Part shown: piece by piece, positions 11,700-24,390 of the stretch
Numbering within the stretch: position 1 is the first letter of the stretch
Layout of the letters: each line of letters starts with the position of its first letter
Assembly: GCF_001949145.1 (NCBI RefSeq)
Contig: NW_019091392.1
Span: forward strand, 745,927 to 807,926
DNA from: Acanthaster planci
Taxonomy: Eukaryota; Echinodermata; Asteroidea; Valvatida; Acanthasteridae
DNA: 62,000 nt
Reading direction: 5' to 3'
Notes under the pieces: model-generated
Databases searched by the model: none
Told to the model about the DNA's origin: nothing
Seen by the model: only the letters and a program-made list of their open reading frames with translations
Program-made: the position numbers and the translations under genes

Positions 11700-12060
11700 G
11701 GTGTCAGATCATCGTCGCTGTGACGTCATCTGGTGTCACGTGATATGACATTAACGGCGCACAGTTCAACTCACTATATCTTTTGAAATACATGTCCCAT
11801 TGTGTTGAAACCTTGCAGGAAGCTAGAAAAGGGAGTGTTATTGAATAAAATTGCCCTCATGTGATGATGACGTCGTCAGCTGACGAGTCACATGACGTTA
11901 AAAGTGCACCAGGCTCAAAGCAATAGTACACAAGTACATTTGATGATTTCATTAAAACATTATCAGTAGGCCTATATAGCTCTCATCACATTAAGGACTC
12001 ATTAATCAAAGTTCTATTTGTATGTATGTCGCATTGTATGGAAACATCCTTACTTACATG
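11700..12060. repeat. Diverged tandem repeat with CRE-like palindromes
   Basis: Two diverged copies of a module run about 11700-11830 and 11855-12060. The first has GTGACGTCATCTGGTGTCAC followed by ATGACATTAACGGCGCAC. The second has GATGACGTCGTCAGCTGACG followed by ATGACGTTAAAAGTGCAC. Both later contain a related pair, ATGTCCCATTGTGTTGAAAC and ATGTCGCATTGTATGGAAAC. The shared cores are TGACGTC/GACGTCA words. It may be a degenerate transposon or satellite fragment or a cis-regulatory module. Confidence 0.6.
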
Positions 12061-12074
12061 GAAAAGAGCGGCCC

Positions 12075-12148
12075 AGAATACAAACCGAAAGAGCTGTGAA
12101 GAATACAAACCGAAAGAGCTGTGAAGAATACAAACCGAAAGAGCTGTG
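12075..12148. repeat. 25-bp tandem repeat, three copies
   Basis: Three consecutive copies of a 25-base unit (AGAATACAAACCGAAAGAG then CTGTGA) lie at 12075-12099, 12100-12124 and 12125-12148. They are essentially identical, so the array is recent. The last copy ends CTGTGT. Confidence 0.95.
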
Positions 12149-13179
12149 TTCGTCCAGAGGACAAACACACCTTTAGTTTTCCTGCGTAACTGTTTCGTTC
12201 TTACGGGTTTAATTCTATGTAACCCATGTTTTAATGTACATTCTTACTGTTTTGATTTTTTGCGTTTACAGTCAGTAGATGTTTCTACATTTTCTACACT
12301 ACATAGTTCTTTATGTTCACCTTTTCTATTAACTTTCTCCCATTTTTATTGTAATTATTCTTTACCGTTTTTAAGTTTATTTGTTTTATTGTTGAGGTGG
12401 CGTGAATTTTTGCCTTTGAGGTCCATGTTCACGATGTTGATATACGCCTGTATGGCTTTTAAAGATTATTTTCCTTTTTTGAATAATATTGAATGCATTC
12501 TAGTCATTGGAAGTCTGAAAAACTCTTCCTGATGCGCTTAAAATTCTTGCTTACCACACAAAAATGTAGAGGGATGATTCAGTAGCCTGTTCCCCGGGGG
12601 ATATATACCCCCACCCCACACCCCCCGATTGACGCCCATGTTATTGGCCTATGTTTTAGGCCGTGTTTGTTTAGATGTTATTGTTGCTATTCTTTTGCTA
12701 GGGGACATTATTATTCTTATTTTCACAGTCTTGATTACTTAAGCTTATAATTTTTATACGTGTCCAGTTTTTGCGTTTTATTATTTTATTCGGGGAGTGA
12801 TGTCAGAAGGACCTTAAGGTCTTGTTCACGATCCTTTGATATGGTCAGAAATTTGTAATAAAAAAAACAAGCATGGAACCGAGAACGTGTTTTTGCCTGG
12901 AGCCGCCTGGAGTTGCCTTGAGTAAACTAACGTGTTTGTTGTACGTAGATGTTGAAGGACAACCAACAGCTTTGTAATGAGCAACCCCAACTCCATTATG
13001 AGCGATGTTCAAGTTGAGTTTCTAAGAGTACCTGTCCAGATCCAGATTCTGAGAAAAATCTTCAAAGTTTAACCACGGCTAGTTGTGCTCTTTTTGGATT
13101 TGGCTGTAATTTTATATTAGTTTTATGTGAGGCTTGAGACTAGAATGTTTTGCGCGAGGGTAGCAGTGAGTTTACTCGC
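12149..13179. other. Noncoding AT-rich stretch
   Basis: A pyrimidine-rich plus strand gives one 128-codon hydrophobic ORF, which I do not consider a gene. An A-rich end (TAATAAAAAAAAC near 12857) could be the tail of an old retroelement. I see nothing else. Confidence 0.4.
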
Positions 13180-13380
13180 TTAAAATGTAGCCGTAATGAA
13201 TTTTTTTGAGGCACATTTCTGCTGCAACTTTGTACTTTTCTTCAAAGTATGAAAACCCTTTTACATTCCTGTTTGGCTATGCAGGTTTAAAACACGATAA
13301 AATTATCCATGATCTCCGGGAGAACTGAGGGCGCTGTTGCTGGGATGCAACATATTGAATACGTAGTTTAGTGCATTCTC
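13180..13380 (+). repeat. Dispersed repeat, copy A
   Basis: This is alignable with 25640-25870 in the same orientation. Shared anchors in order are TGTAGC..(C)AATGAA, TTTTTCTTCAA, TATGAAAAC(C/T)CTTTTAC, TTCCT(G/A)TTTGG, GATTATCCATG and ACTGAGGGC(G/A)CTGTTGCTG. The two are clearly diverged, so it is an old family. The AGGGCGCT octamer sits at 13328-13335. Confidence 0.75.
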
Positions 13381-15404
13381 ATTTCAGAGAAACAGACATT
13401 TCTTTATGAAAGTAACACTGTGTTGAATTAAATATCAATTTTGACCATACTAACCATCTTGCCTCCCAAGGACACTGTCCAGATATTCCGCCGGAGTTGG
13501 TCGTGTGGGGTTGGAATTCGTGAACAACCCGGCAATGCCCCGTCTTTGGAGATTTTCTCGAAGAGGATCGAAACACGGGGAGATGTAATATTTTTGTACA
13601 ATCTGGACCTCAGTAACGGACAAGCTCAGTTAACGATAATTGCATGTAAAACACGGTATCGTGTGAGGGTATGTTTGGAACCTTGAAGAGCCATTTTCTG
13701 CAGGAATGGTAACAAAAGAGAATTCATAAATTCGTATTTTTATACAAAACTGAGCGCTGTTTGAATCAAGAACGAAGAACTATAAGGAGCTCGAATTTGG
13801 AGCAGGTGCGGAACTGGGGGAGGGGACCGGCGCTCACCCGGCCATCATCAGTGCCGTTTTCCGCGACCTACGCCTAAAGGTTGCAAGTCCATCTAAAAGG
13901 GGTAAACCCTGTAGGGGTCTTAGTCGCTTGTTCGGTTATAAGGAACAAACAAAGATGTAAATTGACTTTAACAAAGGCGATGAAATACAGTCTGCCCCCT
14001 CCCCGCGAAACAAATTTCAACACAAATCTCTACGGTAATCCCATCGAAATGCATGTATAATGAGTGTGACTGTTTAGAATTATAGTATCATGTTCGTCGA
14101 CTTTGTACACGAATTCAGCCGCTCACATCGCAGCCTATCTATCCGATCCATTCCAGCCTCATCAACATTTTGTCCCTCTATGATAATATAATAAAGATTC
14201 ACAGTGCGGCATTTCAAATCTCGTCGGCCAGGACCTATTGCCTCTTCCCCGGAACCCGTGTTCAAGTTCGACGTTCTGTTTGTTTTGTCGAGTCTATGAT
14301 CTCCTATATCGGTACTTACCATAGGTCTTAGAGGCCAGTGGCCTTTCATCAGTTTCTCAACCCATCCGAATTTACAAGCACTATTCGCTCGGCTAACTCT
14401 ACTCACATCAGTCACTTTCGCTCCTCCGAAAGTCAGCTCTGGGAGATATTCTGCGAGTTGATTTCCCCCCGTCTTTCTGCCTCTCTCTGGACCTCTCTGT
14501 ACTCTTTCACCAATACAAACGAAATATGGGCCTACCCTCCTGACTGTCGTTTAGTAACAACTTCATTTTGGTGTGACCCTTTTGTCTCGTGTTTGGCTTT
14601 ACTCACAAAAAGGTTTCATTGCGGGGAGGTCAAATTCAAGCCTGACTGAATATCGTTCATAACAACTTAATTCTATTTACAATCGTGCTCAAAGCTTAGC
14701 TATGGGGATAATGAAAGACGGTCACTGAAAAAATCGTTTAGTCTGTGAGGATAATGAAACGGTCACGTTCATGTACAGAGCTTAGGGGACTAATGAAAAC
14801 TGAGAGAGTACGGTGCAGTTTGACACCTTTCTGAATTCTGATAATAGGCCTACTGTTCAAATTTCCTCTTAAAACAGCATTCAAATTAGCAGTGGGGTTG
14901 CATCCTAGGATATTCCACGGAAAAGTCAAGGAGTTAGTGAAAGACTGAAAAGCCAATCTACAGTATGGTTCAAAAAAATTAGACACCTTGTCAAAGTAGG
15001 TAAAAACATTCTGTGGAAGTCAGGCAGTAGGTGACCAAGCACTTTAACATTGGATTTACATTTTTAACCACCTTGAAGGGGGCTACATGCTGACCTATAA
15101 GTGGGATTCGATCGGAGAAAGAGCGACGAAAGTATTGCTTCACCAAACTGAGTTGCAGTGAATGAAACAAATTATCTTCTGATTCCCTGGCAAGGACAGA
15201 ATGAAGGGGAGAGTCTGTCACGGCCCCCGGACCCCTCCTCGTATAGCAGGGGCCACCGCTGGCAACGTCGTGCACAGTCAGGCTCAGCCAATGCTTGCAC
15301 TTTTGTCTCGAATCCATTCCTGTATCCTTCTGACCGCTGGTAAAGTATATACCAACGCAGCAGACTGTAGCCATCAGTGTGTGAGGCGAATACCTCTCTC
15401 GATT
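13381..15404. other. Noncoding stretch
   Basis: No recognisable gene. Overlapping short ORFs on both strands near 13.4-13.7 and 14.1-14.6 kb show no domain or splice structure I can support. The GC content is moderately higher than in the flanks around 13.8-14.6 kb. Confidence 0.4.
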
Positions 15405-15960
15405 TTAACGATTGAGATTGATTGAAATTGTTTTCAAGATTGCAATCTCAATGTTTCACAGATTGTCACTAGAGACGATCTTTCCGGATTGACTGTCAGT
15501 CTTTTTAGACCGAGAATTTCCAATGCATAAGCGAGTGGGATTTAAAATTATTCGATTGAAATTTTCAATCTATCATCACTTGAAACTGGGTTGAAAATTC
15601 TTCAATCTAGACTGAGGATTGGTGTATCAGATTGAAATTTGCAATCATTTATACTGATCAAAAATTCTGAATCCTATTAATGGTATACCGAACCATTCAA
15701 TACAATAATACATAAAATTCAAGCAATACGTTAAATTGCAATTTTGCCAGTCACGTGATAAATTATTCGATGTTTCATTGGTTTGATTTATCAATCGAAT
15801 GCAGCGTTTCGATTGGTCGTGTACAAATTGAAACAGTTTCCAATCATTTCCACGACTGATTCTGCGCAAGGCATTATCCTCGACCGTTTTCAATCTAAAT
15901 CCCACCAGTTAGATTGGGGAAAAATCAGTCGCTTCATAGACTGCAATTTTCAATCTTAGG
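15405..15960. repeat. Cluster of GATTGAAA / TTTCAATC words
   Basis: Over about 550 bases the octamer GATTGAAA, its complement TTTCAATC and shorter GATTG/CAATC relatives recur in both orientations, often as back-to-back pairs. The clearest pair is GATTGAAATTTTCAATC at 15554-15570, symmetrical around one base. Other examples are GATTGAAATTTGCAATC near 15630 and GCAATTTTCAATC near 15943. The middle is bounded by an inverted GTGGGATTTA (about 15536) and TAAATCCCAC (about 15895-15904), so part may be a small inverted-repeat element. No coding sequence is supported. Confidence 0.75.
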
Positions 15961-18900
15961 AATTAAGAGAGATTGTTGGTGATGTGAGTCAGACCTTATT
16001 CTATACATTGCAAGTACTACAACTGGCACCATGAGTTCTTGTATAGCTATCGCCTTTGTACGAAAACGTGTGTGTACGGATAGGAACGGCAGAACAAATA
16101 TTGTTTTGTTGCGCCGCAGCGAGATAACAGTTTCCAAAAGATTCATTTGTTGTAAGCATTCTGTATTGGTGTTACCATGAAGAGGTCATACCACTGACCC
16201 AGCCAGTTGACTGAACATCAATTGTCACTTCGAGCGTTTGAACAAAACATATTAACAGAAAAATTGACATGGCCTGCGACACAAGTTTCTTTTAATGATT
16301 GGACCAGTAGGCCTACGTGCGTGATCGCGGTCACTGATTTTTGTGCGGTATATACATATTTTACACACTTTATGCACGAACGTCGGATGACCGACCATAA
16401 ACCCCTGCTTCTACAAATCACACTCTTCACTTCTGTCCTTTTTCGGTCCCTTTCTCAGTTTTATTTCATCTGTATAATTCTCTGTGTGTATTTCGGGTTC
16501 CTTTTTAGCAAAAGTGTTGTCTCCTTTTTTTTCTCGCTGAACACCATAGTGGTCGCTCACTCGCAGGACAACCTCAATCTCGTTCTCATGGTGTTGATCA
16601 GCAGTGTGCTCCCGACAGAGGAATTTTCAATTTGTATTTTGTAGTATTTATGTGCTGCATGTACATAAATTTAACGTACCGATATGTATTTAGTATTTTA
16701 ATATTTACCCAGATTATTACAATTATTCAAGTTTTTCGAGAAAGAGGGAAAGAAATAGGCATTTCCTTTGAAGCTAAATAACCTCATTTTTTTCAGTCAT
16801 ATCGATGGGCCTAATAGACAGTAATTCTTTTCCAGAGAATTCTTCCCGGGCTTAGTCCACTCGGGGGCTTTAGCCTATCCTCCCCCCAGTTTTGTTTTCC
16901 CTCTGACAAACAAAGATACATATGCTCCTACATCTTAGGCCTATACTACTGCAAATGCCAGTCCCAAGTTGTGGCGCAACGGGGAGGGGGGTGAGAATCA
17001 TTAACTATGGGTGGGAGAATTCCTTTGCGAGACTGACTCCGGGTGCACACTGCAGGAGCTTAGCAACACTCCCCAATCACCATATTCATTGCACCCGTTC
17101 TGGCGTTTAGCTAGCTTGTCTTTCTGTCTTACAAATCTATCCAGTGTTTCAACTACAGCAAAATTGTGGGTACCATAGGCTGTTCTTGTAAGAAATCCAA
17201 TATACTTATTTCTATAAATTAATCTAACGAGACGCCATAACTGTGGTGGCACCACACTCACTTTCTTCAGCTTGACGCGCGCGTACTTTTGGCAAATCAC
17301 GACACCCTATTGTTCGAGGAGGCATGCATGTAACGCGTGCTTACCACCTGTCCCCGAGCGTTGTAGATTGTACCACCACAGTAATGGCCTCTAATTCTGG
17401 TTGTCGAATTATACTATGCCATAACAACAAGGAAAAGGATCAACGGGAGCCTTCAAGTCCTTTTGAAACTAGTAATGAGTAATAGGTAATTGTTTGGTGT
17501 ATGTCATTTACCCCTTCCTACAAAAGGCGTGTAAAAAAAGTCCCAAAATGGAGTTTCACCCGTCAACAAGGTCACATAAAAAATTCTACATTTTTAGCCC
17601 TCTTTAAAACACCCCCCCAAATGGTTCTGCACCTGCCCTTGCACCCCTTCCCCATGTCCATACACAAGAAATCTGAACCCAGGCGGAAAGCGACCAATTT
17701 CTCTTCCTCCGTGGCTTCATCTATAGTGTTCCGACCTCTGAGCTGCCCAAACCTTGCCCATATGGAGCTATGGCTCCAAGCTTGCGCACCTTCCTCCTGG
17801 GCTAATGGCCGGCTCTGTAGGCCCTGTCAGGCCGAGTTGATGTCGGGGGGAGGGGTCTGCTCCAGCTCCTGCTAAGCATGATCTACCCTTGAGGCTGATG
17901 GTTTGGTTCGACGTCGACCGACTTGTGCCTTCTTGTTTCATCCTTCTTCATCTGACGTTTTGTTCAACAGGAATAAGGAAGAATAAACTACTCTTCGTCA
18001 AAATTGTGCCCTCGTGATGGCGTAATTTCCTCTAGGGAAAATCAGTTCGAATTGCATTCGCGTTCGGCGAAATATTGTCAGATCAGCCGGGTGGGCATGC
18101 AAGAGAGTTGTTTCTGTTTTTTTCAGTAATTTCACAAATTCTTCCATTAAGAAGGAAGAAAGAAAAATATCAGGTGAATTTGGTTTTTTTTTTCATTCCG
18201 TCCTCCAGTATTACCTACTCCAGAAAAATCTTTGGAGGCCCCAAAAAATGTGAAAGGTGTAGGCCTATGACCTCCAATACTAGCGTGATCTATTGGATGC
18301 GCTCCATTTAGCATCTATGCACAGGGGGTTTACTCCCAGTAGGGCTTCGTGCAACCTTTGATAACATTTTATTGTAGAAAAACCAGTCAGTTGTCAACAT
18401 CGGTAAATCATGCACAAACCCGCCGTCGGATTCATTACGGCACTTGCACGGAATGTTTCCAAGTTCATTGTTCTAGGACTGTTCCCCGAGTTCAGTGTTT
18501 TCGCATTACTTGCAGTAAATGTCCAAGCTTTTGTTGGAATATCTTCTTGACGCATCATTTTAGAGGAGGATATAACATTCTATACATTTGGACTAACTTG
18601 CGTTGCGGTGACTGCATGGTCGGTGGTGTTATGCCAAGCGCCCTTCAAGAAACGCGGCACTGACATAAAAGTGACAAAATTAGCAGTGAATGTGATTATA
18701 TGCTGCAGAAGGAACGTACACAAAAGTGTGTCGGGGGGGGGGGCTCATTTAAAAATCACGACAAAGGAGGAATGTTTAAACGTAGAGCAAGGACACAGAC
18801 CTGCTGAGAAATATTTCAGGGGCGTTTTTATTTTGTTCCCGCTTAAGGGGAACAATATTGGCCTATGATTGGACGGTGAATTGCTGTTATGTGATGGTGA

Positions 18901-21638
18901 GATAAGATGGTCATGATGAATTGTGAATGTGCGAGGGTGTATGGTTCAGTTGAATATACATGTAGTTGACCATGTCACTGCCCCCATTTTAAAGAATTCA
19001 GAAGCAGAACTCTTTTAAAATCTCTGTCTATCTCTATCCATGGAGCTTTTTTATAGCTCCATGCTCTATCTGTATATCCCGAGTTATTATGCAACCACAC
19101 ACCCTCGCCTCGCCAACGAAACTAATCATAGGTGAAACATGTGGTTCTCTGTATACCAACACACTGTTTTCGGTCCCGGTTTATTTATTATCAAAACCAC
19201 CTGTGCGGTTTTATACGACAGAACTGCTAATCAGAGTTGAAGATGTGTGAAATTGCGTCTATCGGCAAGGCCGAGTTGCAGCGGCGGAAAGATATTCAGC
19301 TAGCATTCGATGTGAAGGGGGCAAAATCGAAACCTTCACTACCGTATATATTCCAACATCCTTGGAGTTTCGGGCTGCTTTTCTATTGCTTACATTTCAC
19401 GGTATTGTGAGTTTATTTGTTTCATTTTTGACCGTCTGTAGACCCCTAAACATCCCATCGTGGAATTTGCAACATTTTACCTACTCTACAAAAGCTTAGA
19501 TGTTTGATTTGTGGGGACTTCAGGAACTAAGTTCATCATCTTGGATGCAGATGATGCAGATGATCTCAAAAATCAAAACGGCAGGTGGTCAGTATACAGT
19601 GTCCGTGGCAAGTTCCCGTCTGACTGCTTGCTGAGTCACGCATTGTGGAACTTGATGTCCTCCATGGGCCAGATAATAAGTCTTGGGCTCGTGGGATGTG
19701 GGGAATGGGTTTCGGGTGTGGACACATCATCCCTTCACCCACTGGCACGAACCTGCATGAATTCCACCAAATAAACGCACCCCCGCAAGGCAGACTCTAA
19801 AGACCCAGCATCCCAAGCGTCAGACAGAATTTAACTAGTCAAGTTGATGGATTGAAGGTCTTGAGAATTCCTATTATAATTTGTAAAAACTGTTTCAGAA
19901 TTAAACATTCAACTCTCTAAAATGTCCCAAAAGGAAAAGGCATTGATCATTTGCATTTCATACATTCTTCGTTCAACAACGCAAGAGGATCAACTGTAGT
20001 TTTTAGAATTTTAATTGCTTATTTATCTTGTTTTACTCATAACTGTTATTACTATTATAACTATTATTAAAAATAAAAATAAAATGAGTAAATTTAAACT
20101 GAAGAGTAGTAACCTTTACAGTTGTTTCGCTCGTTGGCTTAGATGGAACCATAAACTATTATGTCCAAAGCGAACGCTAGAAAGGCATTATTCAATTACA
20201 TTTTGCAAGTTTTGGATTTTGTTTCTTATTAAATCAGTTTATCCTTGGTTTGAACTGTTGACTAGAATAATGCAGACCGCTTTTAACTTTCAAACGGGCT
20301 GTTTGTTTTTAATGCAGAGACCGGGATAAGAATATTTCACGTCATTATTTTATACACATTTTCTTTAGTTTGCTCACATGTGTATACAGTGTCAAATTTG
20401 TTGCCATTATGTAACGCCAGGCCATCAAATGCGCCAAGAGAACAAAGCTTTGGATTTTTCTACCCAGACAAAACATTGCTTCAAGAGAATCTGGGTAGCC
20501 AAGACCGACTCCAAGTCAGTCCAGTCACTAGAAATACTCAAGTTGACAAGTGGCACAGCGTCATCATTTTCCTATTCATCCGACGTTACTGCATTATTCG
20601 TTTTTTTTATAAATGCATTTTGTCACAAATACTGATTTTTGGGTTGGATTTCAGTTACCATCCTTTTCACGCCTCACTGCCTCCAGACACAATTTAAGCT
20701 GCTTCATCACTGGACCCTCTGCAGTCCTGACGATGGACAGATGCATATTAATTATTATTGTCCGGAACGTTGAGTACCTTCCAGTTCCTTTCATAACCAC
20801 ACGCTCTCATAAAAGAGATACCGTCGCATGAGTGCTACCGCAAACCTCTGTAACTAAAAATACTGAGTGAAATGTTTAAGTCTTTTTTTTTTTGGTAAAT
20901 TCCTAAATCATTGCATGCACTGTTCACGATGGTCAATCGATTTTTTCTGCCTAGGTGGAAATTGGTTATGGCAGGGCTATAGGGGGTTGGTGTGGTGGCG
21001 GTAAACAGAACTTGAAGTCACCGAAAGGCCACGGGTAGGACCAACAGCAAGCCCGGAAAATTAGTCTGTCAACGGCAACATTCACCTTGCCCCAAGGGCG
21101 CGACCGGTTACGACTGCTTGACCTTATAATTCTGTCCAGTGCTTGAACATTTTCATTATAATGTGGCAAATAGTACTGCATGTTTCCACAGCGTGACAGG
21201 TGGTAAATTTTTCCATTTGTGGAGTAAATTGAAGTGGAATAGTCGAGCGACCTCGTCTTCTAGAGACAGATCTGATGTTACGTGTTATTACGTGCGGGTG
21301 TCTGGTCTGGTGGCCCTGGGGGTGGTGCGGCGAATTGGAAGACTGTGGTGGCAAGGGGAACGGGTCGGGTGTGTGACGGGCCGTCCAGGGGATGTTTGCT
21401 CTGCTTCATCCGCGAACATCGAGGGGTGGCCGTCCTTGGCGGACCATCCGCAAGCAGCTAGCGTATGCTGCAACCCTGGTTGTTGAGACATCGCAGCGGC
21501 CTTCAAATCAAATCAAGCCCCCTAACGAGCTGCAGCGGTTGATCCAGGGTCTTTGACCAAAATTTGAACCGGACCCAGTTTTGAAAGGAGAAGGTGTCAT
21601 TACGTATGCATTGTACAGCAATAAATGTCTGATTTGAC
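15961..21638. other. Noncoding stretch
   Basis: No gene is recognisable across 5.7 kb. It contains a small hairpin (CATGGAGCT/AGCTCCATG, 19039-19063), G-runs near 18731, and AT-rich microsatellite-like sequence near 20030-20090. Short ORFs are frequent but lack conserved motifs. A GC-richer segment from 20.95 to 21.6 kb leads into a possible transposon remnant. Confidence 0.4.
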
Positions 21639-21827
21639 ATGTGCCCTGAGTCATTTGATCACCTCATGAACTCACTGTCCTCGATAAAACACCGATTTTT
21701 GGACTCGCACGAACATGTCAAGAAGCATAGGCGAGAAGCAACCAGTGTAGTACTTCCTCGTAAGGTCACTGTTGTGGAAAATGTCCCATGCATGCTGTCT
21801 TGGTTGGCCCATGTTGGCCAGTACTAG
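21639..21827 (+). pseudogene. Possible transposase remnant (PIF/Harbinger-like), weak
   Basis: A 62-codon open stretch begins MCPESFDHLMNSL, which resembles the segment SPETFDxLLxxL found early in PIF/Harbinger nucleases. Later, LSWLAHVGQY could correspond to the LRxLATG block. A stop follows immediately, and neither the DDE catalytic motifs nor terminal repeats were found. The resemblance rests on about a dozen residues, so this is a suggestion only. The surrounding 20.95-22.0 kb is GC-richer than its flanks, which would suit an old insertion. Confidence 0.2.
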
Positions 21828-23985
21828 TCGAAAGACAAACAGTACTGTAGAGCGTTGGCAGGGAAAAACTGAAAAGTGCTTTGAGTGGAGATTCGGACGC
21901 TGAAAACAGCAAAAATCGGTCCGGACGGCAAAATGGATTATGCAAGTGCAAACCATGCGCGACAAAGGCATCGAGTAACATTTTTCATTATTATTTTTTT
22001 TGTATTAGGTATTGCCATTTTGATGATTTTTGTGGAATAAAGATGGATATGTTGTTTTGGTTTCATTTGATTTTAAATATTTTTGATCATTGCATAACGT
22101 ACTGTACAGTTGATTCATGACATGTACATGTACATTACACATCGACTCTCCTTCAACATCAGTCGCAAATAACGAGACCGTTAGGATATCAGCTTAGGGG
22201 CGCCGGTACTTTTCTCCCGGTTCCGCACGCCTGCAGCACTTGGTGAAAGTGCCGAATGGAAATGTATTTTCATCGAATGACACACAGCTAAGAACAGCTG
22301 GATTTGCAATGCGCTTCATAGAACATGATAGACTCAAACATATCCAAGACGATGAACAAAATACGCACGGGAAGAATCCAAAAACTGTAATTTTAAATAA
22401 AAAATAACACTTTCATGAAATTACCAACTTTACATATAACTAAGGCCATGCTGGTATGGTTGAAGTCTGTTTTACCGAAGTAATTTTCAGACATAAAAAA
22501 ATGATCCTTTAATCCTTTCCTGACACGCGTGTCTTTGCGGTTTCGTGTTGTTGCCATGGTGAGCAGCCATTTGCCTGCCATTATTCAACTTATTCCCTCC
22601 TCTGAGGTCTATCTTTGCACAGCCTGTGTCGGGCCGAAATCTTGCCAACACTGGAACAGACGACCAGAAAGAAACCAGAGGTCCTCTCTGGGACGGCTAT
22701 TGAGTTGTTACCGCTGGCTACGCGGTCTCATGGGTAGGTCGTTTTGGGTGATATATTTTGATGGCCGTTGGGTTTCGTAATTGTATTGTAAATCATTTTA
22801 ACAATCGGTCATTTGCAACAGGGGCAAAGCTTGAAGGTTATAGGTAGGAGATGGGTATGCATTGGTTTTAGTGACGCTGACCTCACTGAATCTTGCATTT
22901 ATTTAGTGCATGCCTGGTGTCAACTCTTCTCATAATCGACTTCAAAACACACCGCAAAATCATTTGAGGTTTGTTGAGGAAGTGCTGCGTTTACCTTGTG
23001 CGCATTAAGGTTTTAAAGATTTCCGAAATTGAGGGATTTGGGAGTCGCTGGTGGGGTTCACAATGTGTGTCTTTTAAAGTGTTCATACAAGATGATAAAG
23101 GGAACGTTGGTGTTAGAAGGAAAATGGGAAGACGAAACCCCCTTTCAATATACCCTCCGTGACGTGCAAACCCTGTTGGTCCAGAACCATCTTCTCTAAC
23201 AATGTAAACATCTCAGTCAACACTTCTATTTGAGTGCAAATGACAGATTTACAATCTTCAGCGAGCAGGTAACGTTCATCACTATAAAGGGAAGAACAAT
23301 TCATTTATTTAAATACGCAGTCTTCAAATCCTTTTCAACCAAAACGGAGGCAGTCTCCTTCAAAAATAACGAGCCTTTGTTTTAGGTAATCTCCCTCTAA
23401 ATCGTCGGAATTGATCGCCATTGATTTATACATAGTAGAATTGTAAACACCAATGACACTTGTGTGAACTTTTCCCCGGAAAAAATTCCACCTTCCACAA
23501 TTCATTTTGTAATACTTAACATGGCATGTTTTCTAAAAAAGAAATTTATTGCATTGATCGGGAAAAGGGTCTCCATCTACAATCTTGAGGACGCATTATG
23601 GGATGTCATTCAACCACGACTATGTACACATGTAATATAAAAGTTCATGGGGGGGGTTTACAGGTCAGTGCTCGAAATGTCGACCTTGAAAAGTGAATTA
23701 TGAACTGAAAAGCAACGCCTGCATACCAGTTTAACCTCAACATTACAGGGAACACAATTCCAGAGAGCTGTGAACTTTGTGTAATGTTAACTAAAAAACA
23801 GTGCAGTTGGGTCTTAGACAAATCTTCTGCGGAACTACAACTAAAATCACAGCGTCCAACACGGAGTCAGTGTCTCCTAGCTCTATGGTAGTATTAGTTT
23901 ACCCATAGAGAAATAAAAACACACCGTGGTGTACCTGTTATTCACCATAGGGGTTTGAAAGTTCTCCACAGACTTGTGTGGTGAC
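21828..23985. other. Noncoding stretch upstream of the orphan gene
   Basis: No gene recognised. Contains ACATGT repeats near 22120 and otherwise unremarkable AT-rich sequence up to the TATA box of the downstream gene. Confidence 0.4.
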
Positions 23986-23992
23986 TATAAAA
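23986..23992 (+). promoter_or_regulatory. TATA box of the orphan gene
   Basis: TATAAAA lies 259 bases before the start codon of the 313-codon gene. It is followed within 60 bases by GACGTCACG, a cAMP-response-like half palindrome, and a shift to GC-rich sequence. It implies transcription starting near 24016 and a leader of about 235 bases. The placement is inferred. Confidence 0.5.
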
Positions 23993-24196
23993 TGTATCAC
24001 GCGCAGCTGGGCTGATCACGCCGACGTCACGAGCTCGTCAACTCGAAACAAAAGGGGCTGCGCCTAGTATTCGTGCCACAGCTGCAGACTCATCGGAGGT
24101 GCAGAGAAGGTGTGTCGTCGCCTTTGCCCGTGTGCGTACGTGGGTCCTTCGACGGAGTAACAGTTCTTTTCTGGAATCCCTTTTGTAATTTGGAGA

Positions 24197-24390
24197 ATGT
24201 GCACTCTTGCAATGCATGATCCTTAATGATCGGACCGTTGAGGAGTAACCATGGTGATTGCATTGAGCCAATACTGTCCCCGAACAACCTCTTCCAGCTC
24301 TTCATCTTCACCCGCCTTACGAATGTCATCCAAGCCGGGGTTGCGGCAGCAATTGTTGAGGAAGACCCACGGTGTGTCCATCCGCGCTGA
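24197..24390 (+). promoter_or_regulatory. Upstream ORFs in the orphan gene's leader
   Basis: A nine-codon ORF runs 24197-24226. Its TAA overlaps the ATG of a second ORF at 24226-24390 (54 codons plus stop), which is in another frame and runs past the main start codon. The main ATG has a strong context (A at -3, G at +4) and the second upstream ATG a weak one. Leaky scanning would still reach the main ORF, but reduced translation is likely if the leader is as proposed. Confidence 0.45.

Noticed and set aside
12146-12532. 128-codon hydrophobic ORF
   Set aside because: It follows a pyrimidine-rich strand, which generates Phe/Leu/Ser-rich translations by composition. No recognisable protein.
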